From Lotus japonicus (taxonomy: Eukaryota; Streptophyta; Magnoliopsida; Fabales; Fabaceae): a stretch of DNA of 64,000 bases. The stretch spans positions 17,216,369 through 17,280,368 of the forward strand of contig NC_080044.1 of NCBI RefSeq assembly GCF_012489685.1, in the 5' to 3' direction. Under the pieces are notes generated by a model, which worked only from the letters and a program-made list of their open reading frames with translations, ran no database searches and was not told the origin of the DNA. Shown in pieces: positions 10,297 to 22,270 of this stretch. Position 1 is the stretch's first letter. Every line of letters starts with the position of its first letter. The translations under genes and the position numbers were made by a program.

Positions 10297-12454
10297 TCAT
10301 TCACAGGCTGGTTTAGTATCAAAGGTGCTCAAGCAGATGGCAAAGGCTTGGAAGGCAGAGAGTGGATAACGGTAATCCATGGTAAACATGTCTTTTCCAA
10401 TCTTTCCAAACTGCAAGATCACCTTTTCTTGCTCCGCGGCAGAAACATTGTGCGATGGATCGACGGAAGCTGCGAGCTGAAAGTTCTTAACAGAAGCCAC
10501 CGTAACACGACCCTTGAAGTTCAGGCACCAGCACTGTAGCTGTTCGTGCCATCTGGGAGCCTTGTTTTTCAGTACTAAGGGCTCAACCGAGTCTTGGCTC
10601 AATGCTGGTAGCTCTGATAGGCTACCAGAGTTTGAATCTGCAGCTGGACGTTTTCCTTTCAGTGCTGGAGAGGGAGAAAAAGGTTCGTCAAGTATTTGAG
10701 GGAAAGATGTTGAAGTTGGGGCGTTGCCCCCTTCCTGGATAGCTGAGATGGGTATAGAGTTCATGATGCAGTGCATTTTTCTTGGCCCTCTAGTGCAGAG
10801 AACACTCAGCTCATAGGACACGGTGCTAACGAGATAGTTACATGCTGGAACTCTTGGTGAAACTTGCTTAGAACTAAATCTTCTACTAGATCGACAATTT
10901 GGTTGAATTGCTACATCATGGGGAGGTTGGCTGTCGTATATATTGAACTTGGTGCCCAAAAAATTAGACCTGCCAAAAAGCTTAACATCAGTTGCAAAGA
11001 AGAAAAACGAACAGTCATTTTGGTCCCGGAAAGATATAGGATCGGTCATTTTCGTCTCCCTACCAAGGAAATAGGCAAAATGGTCTCCGAAAGATGAAAA
11101 AAATGTTCAAGGATTACTTTGATCGTAATATCCATCTTTCAAGGACTAAATTTATCATTTTTCAATGACTATTTAGCCTGTTTCCATCTTTCAGGGACTA
11201 AGTTAACCGACCCATATCTTTCAAGGAACAAACTGACTATTAAGGTTAAAATTTGATGATCGGCCAAAACTTGCCTCAGTTTACCAACATATTTGCTGCT
11301 GCTTTTAGAAAAATCATCCGCAGCCAAGGATATGACAAAATTGGTGCATGTTGCCCTTCTTGTCCTTTTGGCAGCTAATAACAGCTTATTACCCTCATTC
11401 TCCGCTGTACAATTACACCCAAAGCAAAACAAGCTTCTCGAATATCATATCACAAACTAATTCTATCAACCCTCAATAAGATATTACAACAGATCATGAA
11501 AGGAAGAACACAATACCAAAATTAGCTTTGACAATATCCAAAGGTTTAAGTTAATTTCTTTCGCATTTAAACCGCTTTTAAATTCTAAATAAACAAAGAT
11601 TTTATTTTATATAAAGCAAACTGTATTCTACGCCTCCATATGTGAATGTTAAGAATGACATGGATACTGAGTAATAAATTTGAGAATGGAACTATGAAAA
11701 CAATGCAATCCCAAAAAAGCAATAATGCTGAGAAGTGCAAAGCAAATGCCAATAAAATATAAATAAACCCATAAGTTTAAAGCAAGCAACTGGAAGTTCA
11801 ACATTCAGTTATTAATGCAAGCTTGGAGAATAATTTAAAAATGTGAAAATTGATATCCCTTGTGTAAGAAAAAAGGAATTTGAATGTTTCTGAAATGGAA
11901 TAACTTACATGGCACCAGACCAAGGTACAATAGATATGTAGAAGTTACTCTATTCCTCCTTATAAAGCACTGTATTGGAGAATCACGAGGACCCGGCTGT
12001 TCATACACATAAAGAAAAATGAAACATAAGAAAGAAAACAACCTCAAGGCAAAGAAGAGGAAAGACTCTTAGGCCAGAGAAGGAGTGAAAGTTTTACTAC
12101 CTGCTTCAATGAAATAGGAAACGTGATACTTCCACATTGTTCAGGAGTCTTGACGATCTCTTTGGTAATGGACCTCCATGATTTACATACCGAAGCACAA
12201 AAAACAACAACAGCCCTATCAGGCCAAGATGTCTCACTCTCTTCAACCCTCCGGATTATGTCCAAAAGCAATTCCGGTGGTAAATTTGCCCACTGTCCCT
12301 GTTGAACGGGCTCATATGGAGTTACAAGGACATCCGGAGCAATGTGTGACTTTGTCCGACGAAGCCAATGCTTGCCTTCTGCACCTCGCTTTGATATGCT
12401 ACCTATGCCATCCCTCATCTCCCTTATTTCACGAACTATGCTTTTCAACGACAT
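10297..12454 (-). CDS. TLP: Tubby-like F-box protein (TLP), 4 coding exons, 414 aa
   Basis: Coding exons on the minus strand are 12454-12101, 11996-11909, 11404-11275 and 10969-10297, and all phases join. The N-terminus [20 protein letters not shown] is typical of plant TLPs. It is followed by an F-box at about residues 55-105 ([20 protein letters not shown]). Exon 2 starts the tubby domain with [14 protein letters not shown], and the protein ends in the family signature FDTKPACE. Known TLPs bind phosphoinositides through the tubby barrel and SKP1 through the F-box, and act in ABA and stress signalling; their role here is inferred. Intron 3 (11274-10970) uses a GC donor (CTGAG|GCAAGT). The length is normal for the family. 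I see no disruption, so the gene should be functional. Confidence 0.94.
10970..11274 (-). other. GC-AG intron of the TLP gene
   Basis: The donor reads GAG|GCAAGT and the acceptor GGCAG|GTCT. Joining them restores the conserved [12 protein letters not shown] without a frame change. No GT donor nearby would do so. Confidence 0.85.
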
Positions 12455-13340
12455 GTTCACACAGCTTACCAATCTTCCTTCCAGCACAAAACTGCACCAA
12501 TCCAAACAGAATCAAAATACTAGTATTGTACATTCCACATTGGTCTTGGGGAAAGATGCTGTTTATCTGAATGTTAGCTCTTCTAGCTTTCTGATACTGA
12601 CAACAACTCAAAGACAAAAGACTAATAACAAAACAAGCATAACAGTTAACTAAATGTTTGGATACACTACACGATAACATCAGTGCAAACAGACATTAGC
12701 ACTCACTTTGAGACAAAAGTGAACGGAACGTCCGGTATCGAAACACATACTTTGTTCCTAAAAACAGAGATAAATGGCAAAGGCATACATTTCTCCAGAT
12801 CCAACACATTGAAACCATCACCAACAAAATTATAGCGTGAACAACTAGAAACAAGCAACCAACCCTAGAATTAACAACCACTTTCTGGTCATACTCATAT
12901 TATAATTCACACATATAATAATTCATGAATATCATCAAAGGTGTTGTAGTATGCTCACTTCAGACAAGATAATACATCGAAAAGTAAAAAACCAAAATGT
13001 TTCACTAAAATGCCAAAATTAAATTCTCCCCATTAACAAAGTAATACTAACAAAGTAACAATGGAAGAAAGCAAGATCCTTATTTTTATGAACAAAAATT
13101 GAAAACAAACAAAGGGAAAGCATCGATCTAAGAAGAAAAAGCAAACCCCATTAATAAAATAAATAAATAAATCGGGTAAACAAAACGACGAATCATGAAA
13201 ACCTCGACCTGAGAAATTGAAGCGAAGAACGAAGAGATCAAACGCTGCTGCAACTTTAGAATACGGATCTAGAAATTCCAACGTCGACGGAGAAGAAGCA
13301 GTTAGTTACAAGAGGGAGTAGCAGTTAAAGCATACTCCTC
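12455..13340 (-). promoter_or_regulatory. TLP 5' UTR with a probable leader intron
   Basis: On the minus strand a non-coding first exon probably runs from about 13340 to a donor near 13205 (TTTCTCAG|GTCGAG). An acceptor near 12490 (TTGGTGCAG) precedes the ATG. A short GGTGGC repeat (13340-13362) lies just upstream. A long 5' UTR intron is common in plant TLP genes. The transcription start itself is not determined. Confidence 0.5.
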
Positions 13341-13606
13341 CGCCACCGCCACCGCCACCAGTTGAATCGGATCCACCCTTTTCATCTTCTCACATTTTTA
13401 TTTTTATTATTAAATTATTACTACTATTTTATTGTGGTGTTGCAAAAAGTGGATGATTATATTTACTGCTCAGCCTTTGTAAACGTGGCCATTGCGTTTG
13501 GTTTAGACTAAGGTTTGGTGTCAGAGTGAAATGATTTATTAAATCATCATTGGGGTTTTGTACAATAAAATAAGCTTATTCATACATTTTCTACACTTAC
13601 ACCAAC
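13341..13606. promoter_or_regulatory. Putative TLP promoter region
   Basis: AT-rich sequence upstream of the inferred TLP leader. I do not see a decisive TATA element, and nothing else is recognised here. Confidence 0.35.
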
Positions 13607-13609
13607 TAA

Positions 13610-14048
13610 GGGCGCGTTTGTTTCAAGGTTTGAGATCACATTCCTGGGAATGTTATTCCTAGGAACATTCTCAGGAATATGATTACTGAGTATGTTATTC
13701 TTGGGTAAATTTTATAAATGTGTTTGGTAAGTATTTTGTATTCCCGGGAACATTTTAAAATTTTCTTTATTTAAAAATTAAAAAAACTTAAAAATAGAGG
13801 TAAAAATGATAAATTGTGGGAGAAGTGAGAAGTTACATTCATCTTTCCCATGGGAATGTAAGATTCCCAACCTTTTTCATGGTAATCAATATAAAGGAAA
13901 TTTTGGGAATTGTGGAAGTTATTTTATTCCCGGGAATGATTGATACCCAGGAATCATAGTTTCCAATCTTGTAACAAACGCAGGAATGTTCATTCCCAAC
14001 CTCCATATTCCCAGGAATCTCTTTCCAATTTTTGAAACAAACGCCTCC
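13610..14048. mobile_element. Tourist/PIF-Harbinger-like MITE, 439 bp
   Basis: The ends are GGGCGCGTTTGTTTC and the complementary GGAGGCGTTTGTTTC, with a 3-bp TAA duplication at 13607-13609 and 14049-14051. The interior repeats 'ATTCCCAGGAAT' motifs in both orientations. No coding sequence is present. Confidence 0.8.
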
Positions 14049-14366
14049 TAAGAGAAGAGAGTTGAAGAAAAGAGGTTATGTGATGGAAAATTAAAAGAAG
14101 GGTATGAAAAATAAATTTGAATGAATTAAAACTCTTTTAAAAACTATGATCTTGCTAGTTTACTAGTTCTTCTATTGTGAAAATGAGAAAACCTATTCAT
14201 GTCATTTTAGTTTTTTCTTTTACGGTCTACAGAAAACATCTCCACACTATTAGGTAGGGCATCAATGACATACTAATGAGATTCCTTTGAGGGTGAGTTG
14301 GGCCGACCCCAAGATTTTGCGGATTAAAATTGAGTATGTGGGTCAAGAGGTTGCAGATCTCGAGGT

Positions 14367-14594
14367 GTGTTTTATGCTATCAAAGGGAGGCTTAAAGAAA
14401 GTGAATTTGAAGTAGATGTGTTGAACCAAGTGATTGTGTTTGGGACCTCCACACAAAATCAAGGAATTTCATGTATGTCTATGATTATCGCCAACCTTGA
14501 TGTATGCCTCCCCTTTACTGACTTAGAATTTGGGGTGTTAAGATACGTAAATGTGGCCCTGAACAATTTCTACTTTGGATTCAAGATGTTGTAG
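14367..14594 (+). pseudogene. Possible fragment of a retrotransposon-related ORF
   Basis: A 75-codon frame contains LPFTDLEFGVLRYVNVA, which resembles the stretch found in plant 'putative gypsy-type transposon' proteins. It has no flanking domains or element ends, so this is a weak call. Confidence 0.3.
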
Positions 14595-14677
14595 CTTCCT
14601 TCTACAAGTCGAATCTAATAAAACATCACAGGTGATCAATCTAAGATATAGCAAGAAGAACAAGCGAAATCATTGAG

Positions 14678-14941
14678 GCCCCGTTTGGAAGAGCGTATTT
14701 GAGTTTATCTAATAACATAAGCTCTTATGTCAGTGTTTGAGAGAAATTATGCAACCATAAGCTGTTTTGAGCTTATTTTCATAAGCTACTCAGAATAACT
14801 TATGAAAAAGAGCTTATGCTTATACATAGCTTACTTTCGATTTATTTCAATAAAAAATTTAAAATAGCTTATGAATAAGCGCTTATGTCATAAACGCTTA
14901 TGACAATAAGAGCTTAATTAAGCCGTGTTTCCAAACGGGGA
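14678..14941. mobile_element. MITE with CCCCGTTTGGAA termini
   Basis: The inverted ends are CCCCGTTTGGAA near 14680 and TTCCAAACGGGG near 14940. The interior is rich in AAGCTTATGTCATAAGC-like palindromic words. I could not settle the target duplication, so superfamily is open (hAT- or Harbinger-like). Confidence 0.65.
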
Positions 14942-15475
14942 CTGAATCATAAACAAAGAAACATGATTTTGTAAAATAGAGTCACATAGAATACATGAGA
15001 AATTAGCTATCCATTTTCATGGATAACTTTACAAGCATAAAGAAGAAAAACTATGAAAAATCAAATCTGTGATGGTTCGCCGACGATGAATCCATCCTCC
15101 AAGCTCCCTCTCTAGTCTCCTAGACTTTCCTTGATGTTCTTCTCGAGTTTTCTCTTCATATGAGACAAGATATCTCAAAATTACTCTCCTTTCCACAATA
15201 AGGTTTTTATAAAATCTGTCAAACTGGCACTCAACACCACTTTATTTCCGCTCAACGTCAAGGTTACCACAAACGAAGGAATTTCCTAGCCGCCTTGTGC
15301 TCAACTCCCAATATTGGCCCTCAATTCCAACTCCCATCTCAAAACTTCATTTTTTTAGCAAAGTTTGAATTCTCCTTAGATATCTTCTCTACGTTAAAAC
15401 TCAAATTTAAACATAAAATATGTAATATGATCATTATTTCTATGCTATAACTAAATATTTACTAAGTCAATTACT
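14942..15475. other. Intergenic DNA without recognised features
   Basis: AT-rich sequence between two MITEs. No conserved frame, RNA gene or repeat boundary is seen. Confidence 0.5.
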
Positions 15476-15478
15476 TTA

Positions 15479-16650
15479 GGTTGTGTTTGGATGGAGGAAT
15501 ATTTGAGGGGAATGTAATTTTAGAGGGTATTTCAAATCCCTTCAATTAAAATACTCTGTTTGGATATCTAATGTGAGAAATTCGCAAATTACTAGTAATT
15601 AAATGAGGTATTTTACTCAATAAGATTTAGGATAATTGAAACCACCTCAAAATAGGAAGAAATTTCAAATTCTTCATCTCTCCCTTAACCCTATCTAAAT
15701 TCAGTCAAAAAAATTAATCTCGGCTTAAGACCCTAAAATCGGCCCAAAACCCTAAAAATTGGCTGAAAACGTGAAATTTGGCCCGAAACTCAAAAATCGA
15801 CCCAAAACCCTAAAGTCGGCCGAAAACTCGAAAGTCGGCCAAAAACTCAAAAATCGGCCCAAAACCCTAAAAATTGGGCAAAAATGTGAAAGTCGGCCCG
15901 AAACTCAAAAGTCGACCCAAAACCCTAAAATCGACCGAAAACCTAAAAGTCGGCCCGACTCTCAAAAATCAGCCAAAAACTCGAAAGTCGGCACAAAACC
16001 CTAAAAATCGGTAGAAAACGTGAAAGTCTGCCCCAAACTCAAAAATCCACCAAAAACCCTAAAACCAGTCAAAAACTCAAAAATCAGCCGAAAACTCGAA
16101 ATTTGGCTGAAAACTCGAAATTTGGCTGAAAACTCAAAATCGGCCCGTCGAGTTTTAGGTTTTTCGGTCAATTTTAGAGTGTCGGGCCGAGTTTTAGGGT
16201 TTTGTGCCGACTTTTGAGTTTTCGGCCGATTTTTTAGAGTCGGGTCGATTTTAGGGTTATGGGCACATTTTTTAGTTTCGAGCCGACTTTCACGTTTTCG
16301 GCCTTTTTTAGGGCTTTGGACCGATTTTTAGGGTTTTGGGCCGATTTTTGAGTTTTCGGTCGACTTTCGATTTTTTGGCCACGTTTTAGGGTTTTGTGTC
16401 GTCTTTTAAGTTTTCGGTTGATTTTTGAGAGTCTGACTGATTTTTAGGGTTTTCGGCCGACTTTCGGGCTTTCGGCCGATTATATTAAGATAAAAAAAAT
16501 TTAAATGAAGGAAATTCAATTGTACTACCCAAACAAAGAATTTTAAATTGAGGGAATTTCACTATTTTATCCAAACAATAAAATTTGAAATTCAAGGAAA
16601 TAGCATTTAAAATCCCTTGAATTTTTACAATCCCTTATCCAAACACAACC
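15479..16650. mobile_element. Large fold-back MITE with internal inverted minisatellite, 1,172 bp
   Basis: The terminal inverted repeat GGTTGTGTTTGGAT is flanked by TTA duplications (15476-15478 and 16651-16653), as expected of Harbinger-like elements. Between the arms, about 15720-16480 is filled with degenerate units of about 20 bp built on variants of CGGCCCAAAACCCTAAAAAT. They run in one orientation on the left half and in the opposite one on the right, so the whole element could fold on itself. The 81- and 65-codon open frames here are only translations of the minisatellite. Confidence 0.75.
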
Positions 16651-16731
16651 TTAGGGAATAAAATGATCAATATTGTAAGCATAGAGGTCATATAAGTGTT
16701 TAAAATGGTATTTAAATATATGTAAAAATGA

Positions 16732-18144
16732 GGGAAAATTTACTATGGACCACTTTTTGGTGGTGCAAAGTGCACCCCTTTTTGACCGACAATAGCAGGT
16801 TTTTAAAAAAAATTAAAAAACATATTTTTCATAATCTTTAATTAATTATCTAAACTAGGTTTATTAAAAATAAGCTAATCCCTAAATTAAACACTTCACC
16901 CATCTTCAGACTTCTTTCCATTTCTCCATTCATCCCACAGCCTTGTTCTTTCCTTCACAGACACAGAAATTAGCTAGAGAATTATGGGGAAGAAGATGAA
17001 TCAAAGAACCCAAAAATCACAAACCCAGTAAACCCTCATCCTCCTCCTTTCATCTGGGTTTGGGTTTTTTTGTTTCTGGACAAATTGTAACTTCATCACC
17101 TCCCTCACCACACTACACATCATTCACCATAACCAAAGCAAAATGTCACAAACAAAAAAACAAGAAACCCAATAGTTCAGCTAATCAAATATACTGCAGA
17201 ACTATATTGCATTCCTTCTCCTTTTTTTATTTTTTCCTCTTTACAAACATGTGTTTAAGATGAAAAACAGATCTGGGAATGAGTAAAAAAACTACATCTG
17301 AAAAAATTGAATTCTAGATTGAGAAAGATCCATCCTTCACCACCGTAACCCACACAACAACACCCTCAAAACCCAGAAATCACACTCAACATCCACCACC
17401 ACACTCCTCAAAACCCAGAAATCACACTCAGCAACACAACATTCTTCACCATAACACAAGCCCAGTTGCAGAGATGGTTCAGTTTCCGATGCAAGCCTCA
17501 ACTGTGGATTCCCGGTGGTTCTGGGGTGGGGTGGGGTTGTGGCTAGGTGAATCAATCACCAAGCTTCTACCTTTTCTCTGCTTTGGCTTCAGATCTGAAC
17601 AAGGATGGAGGTGTTGTGAAGCAGATCGAAGCCATGCAAGGTTGTGTTTCCATCAATTGAACCAGAACAGAGTTGCTTCCTCCGAAGGAGATCGAAGCTT
17701 GCAAGGTTCCCAGCACCCAGTCTTCCACCGCATCTCGGTCGCGCATCACATCAGCGGCGAGGTCGTAGAGGTCGACGAGCCATGCAGAGGGAGTAGTGGT
17801 CGCGAAGCTTGTCAACGTCGCATCCGATGCAGGCGCCGATGAAGGTGTGGTTAGGGTTTGCGAGGAAAGAGGTGAGGCGGTTAGGGAGCAGTGGGGGTGG
17901 CCGGAGAAATCGTTGGCACCGGCGGCGGCGAGGGAGAGGGAGAAGTGGGTGAGGATGGTGAAGCTTCAGCAATTCTGGAGAAGAAGGATTTAACCTAATT
18001 TTGTATTTTACCATTTTAAATTTTTGTGATTAATAAATATGTATTTTTATTTTTATTTTTTAAACCGGGAAACCTATAATAGAAAGTCAAAAGGAGAGTG
18101 GTGCAACATAGACCAGGAAAAACTGGTCCATAGTAAACGGCTCC
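16732..18144. mobile_element. Second Mutator-like element (possible Pack-MULE), 1,413 bp
   Basis: A perfect 9-bp target duplication TAAAAATGA flanks it at 16723-16731 and 18145-18153. The ends GGGAAAATTTACTATGG and (complement of the right end) GGAGCCGTTTACTATGG align without gaps. The inverted repeat continues through GACCA and a later GTTGCACC/GTGCACC match. GC content rises sharply at about 17330-17990, where both strands hold long open frames, including CIGCDVDKLRDHYSLCMAR on the minus strand (18014-17751). That pattern suggests captured gene DNA, but I cannot name its source. Confidence 0.8.
17300..18000 (-). pseudogene. GC-rich gene-like cargo of the second MULE
   Basis: Relative to its AT-rich surroundings this block is GC-rich with proline/arginine-coding and alanine-rich frames on both strands (minus: 18014-17751 and 17815-17567). 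The frames overlap and no single one spans the block. The likely origin is exonic host DNA, since decayed. No family is recognised. Confidence 0.35.
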
Positions 18145-18153
18145 TAAAAATGA

Positions 18154-18648
18154 TACTTAACAAAGTAATTCCTGTCAAAATAAAAACAAGGAATTGCTTC
18201 GGATATGAGATTTTTGATGAAGCCATGAAGGCACTCCTACATTCAGGGCCTAGCAAGCGTGACGTGATCTATAGTGGGTCCATTTAATCTCAATTATGAA
18301 ACTAAATACATTAATTTACTAAAACTATTTTACTATTGTTATATAATTTAAAAAAAAAATACTATTGTTATACAATAAATACATCAGTTATTTAAAATAG
18401 ATAATATAATCGTACGATTTTAAAAAAATCCAGTTGATATTTTTGTCGGATCCAACTCCAACTCCATAATGTACTGTAATTAATCTGATCTGGGATGATG
18501 AGATGCTAGTACTGGCTCGGAGTCAGCCACAACACTCAAACATCACCCACCACATAAAACCTTACAACCTTAAACGTGTTAAACCATAATCTTTGAAAAA
18601 CTCGAACTTGTTAATGGTGTGAACCTTTGAAAGTCTCCATTTCTCTCA
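18154..18648 (+). promoter_or_regulatory. Upstream region of the alpha/beta hydrolase gene
   Basis: AT-rich DNA leading into the hydrolase start. A two-codon upstream frame (ATG GTG TGA, 18614-18622) lies 26 bases before the main ATG and would be in the leader if transcription starts upstream of it. Confidence 0.4.
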
Positions 18649-21600
18649 ATGGCTTCTTCTACTTGTGCTCTCTCACCTTCTGCCAGATTACAACTCACCA
18701 AAACCACCCTCGCTGCTCCACTCTCTTTCTATCACCGTCAGTCTTTGTAATGCATCAGTTTCTGTGTTTTCTTTTTAATTTTTCTGCAAGTTTTATTGCT
18801 GAGTTTTGGTGCTTTTTGAAGGAAGCAAGTGTCAAATGAGCAGAAGGGGTTTTGCTGTGAAGGGGATCGTGGCTTCTGGAGTTTCAGTCATGGCTTCTAC
18901 TCTAACTGCAGAACCTGAGCCAGCTCAAGGTTAGTTAGTTAGTTAATGATGACATTCAATGATTCAGGTTGAATGTTAATCTGTATATATAAATGGAAAA
19001 CTGGAAACCCTTTTAAGAGAAGGAACTTGGACTTCTTCAGGTTCGGAAAGACTACCATTCAAACCAGAAGGGTACAATTATTGGACTTGGAGGGGTCATA
19101 AAATACACTATGTTGTGCAAGGAGAAGGATCTCCTATTGTCCTTATTCATGGCTTTGGAGCATCTTTGTTCCACTGGAGGTTTGTTTTCTTTTTGCCTGT
19201 TTCTCATGAAATCTTATTGCTAAGAGAATATTGGAAGATATTGTGAAAAGCCACCTAAAGTCCGTTTGGATACGGACTAAAGAGCACTTATTGGAGCTTA
19301 TCTGCTGGAGAAAGCACTGAATAAGCTCTAAGAAGTTCTCTGGTTGGTACGCATCCAAACGGGCTGCTAGTCAATAACATCTCAGAAATTTTGGTTATTG
19401 ATCGAGCACAATGATGTCGGGTGATTCATATAGCTGACCTCACTTAGTTAGATAAGAATTTCGTTGTTGTTTTATTTCTTTAAGTTTTGCTTTAGCCCCC
19501 AAAAAATAATTGAAGAGCAGCAGCCAAACGAAGAAAAAAAAAAGGACTGGCCCCCCTTGAGTCCTTGAGTGGTTCTGTTATGTGCATGCAGTCTTGGTTA
19601 GAATTCAATGATTGTTATGGTGGCTTCAACTGTTTATTTGATAAGTTAATTTTTGTCATTATGTCGAGAGTCATGTATCTGTATTTACATATGATTACCA
19701 GGTACAACATTCCAGAATTGGCTAAGAAACACAAGGTTTATGCCATAGACTTGCTTGGATTTGGGTGGAGTGAGAAAGCACTTGTTGATTATGATGCCAT
19801 GGTGTGGAAGGATCAAGTTGTGGACTTCATGAAGGAAATAGTAAAAGAACCAGCGGTTTTAGTTGGAAACAGGTAATGACAGTAATACCTAGACTTACAT
19901 CAGGGTATTATGCTGAAATACTGGATCCCTCTGTATTCCTAATATTTGCATAAGTTTTAGGTCTTTGTTTTCTCTGCATGGTTTCCCCTAATTCTATAAA
20001 CTTTCTCTGTTGTGGCATACACTAGTTGGCCTCTCTTTCAAGGCAAGCCCTAGTAATCATGATATTTTCTTTCAGCCAAGTTAGCAACACAGATTTCATT
20101 AATTAAAACAAGATTTGCAAAAGTATCTTCACTATAGAAAATGAAATCTCAATATTCTGTTGTCAAATTATGCTGCCATAGTGTTTAGCTTTCCCTTACT
20201 TGGACGGTTGGACCTGTCAAATTAATTGATGATTTGTAGTGTCATGAACCAACTATGCCAAAAGTTTAAACTATTGGATGAAGGCATATTAATGATTTTA
20301 TATTATATTTCTAAGACACAGAAGGTGGAACACTGGAACTTACAAATCTGTTTTATGTTTAGTATTGACTTTAACCTATCTAGGCAAAATGATTAAAAAT
20401 ATGATGTTTATCTCCCAATCATGATTTTTTCAGCCTTGGAGGATTTACTGCTTTGATCTCAGCAACTGGGTTGCCTGAGCTTGTCAACGGAGTTGTTTTA
20501 CTGAATTCTGCAGGACAATTTGGTGATGGGAACAAGGAAAGTAAAACTTCTGAAGAAACATCTCTACAAAAGTTTATCCTAAAACCTCTAAAGGAAGTTT
20601 TCCAGCGTGTAGTTCTTGGATTTTTGTTCTGGCAGGCAAAGCAACCAGCTCGGATTGAATCAGTCTTAAAGAGTGTAGGTTACTTGCTATATCAACTCAG
20701 ATTTCATTTAAAGCTTAACAGGTGTATATTAAGTTTAAAGTACGACTCCTAAGAATTTCAATCAGAGTTCCATAACATATTAGTGAATAAGATCTCACTA
20801 AATAGGCTGATCAATCATATTTCTGTTTCCAAAATGTGAGGGTCCTTTTGTGTTAAGAATCATATTCAGGAGGCTTCTGTCTCTTGTGGGATTGCTTTTC
20901 TCGTTTTAGCAATTTTCTTTTACTTAATTTTTCGTACAAGTTGGTTTGTAGTAAAAAACTATTCAATTTAATTTATTTCCACTTGATATAATGTTGAATG
21001 CATAATTTATCAACACAGGTGTATGTAAATTCTTCTAACGTGGATGATTATCTTGTGGAATCTATAATGAAGCCAGCTGAAGACCCCAATGCTGGAGAAG
21101 TTTATTACAGGTACATGACCATGTTTATGCCAATATTTTTGTGTGATCAAAGTTCTATTTTGGTTTTCATCTTGGTATAAAAGAAAAATTTCTCAGGCTT
21201 TAGCAATGTCAATGAATAGAGAGGAGGATGCTAGAGCTCTAAACCAATAAATCGACCATTTTTGTGGCCTATATTTAGTTCTGATTATTCAAACTCTGTA
21301 GCATTCTTGTTATAGAGGCTCTAATAGCATGTCATAAACCAACTATTCCAAAAACTTAAGCTATTGGGTAAATGACACATGAATGTTTTTATATTATATT
21401 TCCAACATACTTCACTCCATGTTGTGTCCAGGTTAATGACGCGATTCATGACGAATCAGAGCAAGTACACTCTAGATACTGTTTTAAGCCAACTCTCTTG
21501 CCCCTTGCTTTTAGTCTGGGGTGACCTTGACCCATGGGTTGGTCCAGCCAAAGCAAATAGAATCAAAGAGTTCTATCCAAAAACAACCGTTGTGAACTTG

Positions 21601-21705
21601 CAGGCAGGGCATTGTCCACATGATGAGGTACCAGAGCTTGTGAACAAGGCCTTATTGGATTGGTTGAGCACACTCACTCCTGAAGTGTCTCTCCAAACAG
21701 TTTGA
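18649..21705 (+). CDS. Alpha/beta hydrolase, probably chloroplast-targeted, 7 exons, 370 aa
   Basis: Exons: 18649-18736, 18822-18929, 19041-19179, 19702-19872, 20434-20674, 21019-21110 and 21432-21705. All junctions are GT-AG and in phase. The first 60 or so residues are rich in Ser/Thr/Ala (MASSTCALSPSARLQLTKTT), as in a plastid transit peptide. The fold is then clear: oxyanion motif HGFGAS (about 102-107), DLLGFGWS, nucleophile elbow GNSLGG with Ser169, acid in WGDLDPW (Asp313) and base in AGHCPHDE (His340). It closely matches a plant family of plastid alpha/beta hydrolases (the At4g36530-like group), which has no firmly established substrate. The catalytic triad is complete, so the enzyme should be active. 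Introns hold small repeats but no lesion. Confidence 0.92.
19258..19372. mobile_element. Small MITE-like inverted repeat in hydrolase intron 3
   Basis: CCGTTTGGATAC near 19260 pairs with GCATCCAAACGGG near 19360. The interior contains AGCTTAT-type words. It is intronic and does not touch splice sites. Confidence 0.5.
20230..20325 (+). repeat. Dispersed intronic repeat, copy 1
   Basis: The sequence 'GTCATGAACCAACTATGCCA' followed by a TTAAACTATTGGATGAAGGC-type block recurs at 21330-21415 and, more diverged, at 26620-26700. It looks like a piece of a dispersed plant retroelement end. Confidence 0.5.
21330..21415 (+). repeat. Dispersed intronic repeat, copy 2
   Basis: Second copy (GTCATAAACCAACTATTCC...TTATATTATATTTCCAAC) in the last hydrolase intron. 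Confidence 0.5.
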
Positions 21706-21974
21706 ACTTGTATATTATTGTAAAGCGCCAATTAAAAACAAATTATTGACTAAGTTTCTACATGTTGTGGGTAAGTCATCACCATTCACCATACATTGTA
21801 TACAGAAAGCTGGTTTGAGATATTCAGGATAGGGGAATGTGACCAGAATACACTATGGTCATGTTTCTGCATACGTGAACTTTTTTGAAGCCCATGTATG
21901 CATTTATTTCTTTCATATAACTTTCTTTGTCCTTAATCAATTAAGTTATGCATTTGCACTATGACTTTTCTCCT

Positions 21975-22270
21975 TCTAGGGGACTCCGTCAAGGCTCCTA
22001 TGTCTCCATACCTCTTTCTCTTTGTGTATGGAAAAACTTTCTAATCTAATTCAACAGGAAGTAAAGGAAGTTGATGCTGGTAACTGGAAACACAGATTCA
22101 TTTAGCCTGTAACTGTCTTGGTCGTTCTGATCTTCTATTTGCATATGATATTTTGTTATTTGATCATGCTTGTACTTGTCAAATTGAAATTATGGTTTCT
22201 GCTATGTATGAATTTTGTATTGCTTCTGGTTTGAAAGTTAATCTTCATAAGTCTCGCATGTCGTGCTATC
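21975..22270 (+). pseudogene. LINE reverse-transcriptase fragment
   Basis: Reading across frames, the segment gives GLRQGS, MSPYLFLF, an AYDILLFDH stretch where FADD would stand, and ASGLKVNLHKSR. These are in the order of non-LTR RT blocks. Stops and frameshifts break it throughout. It lies just downstream of the hydrolase gene and has no detectable ends. Confidence 0.65.

Noticed and set aside
15759..16217. Two open frames with repeated Lys/Pro/Asn-rich peptides
   Set aside because: They are translations of a degenerate 20-bp minisatellite inside a MITE and do not show independent coding character.
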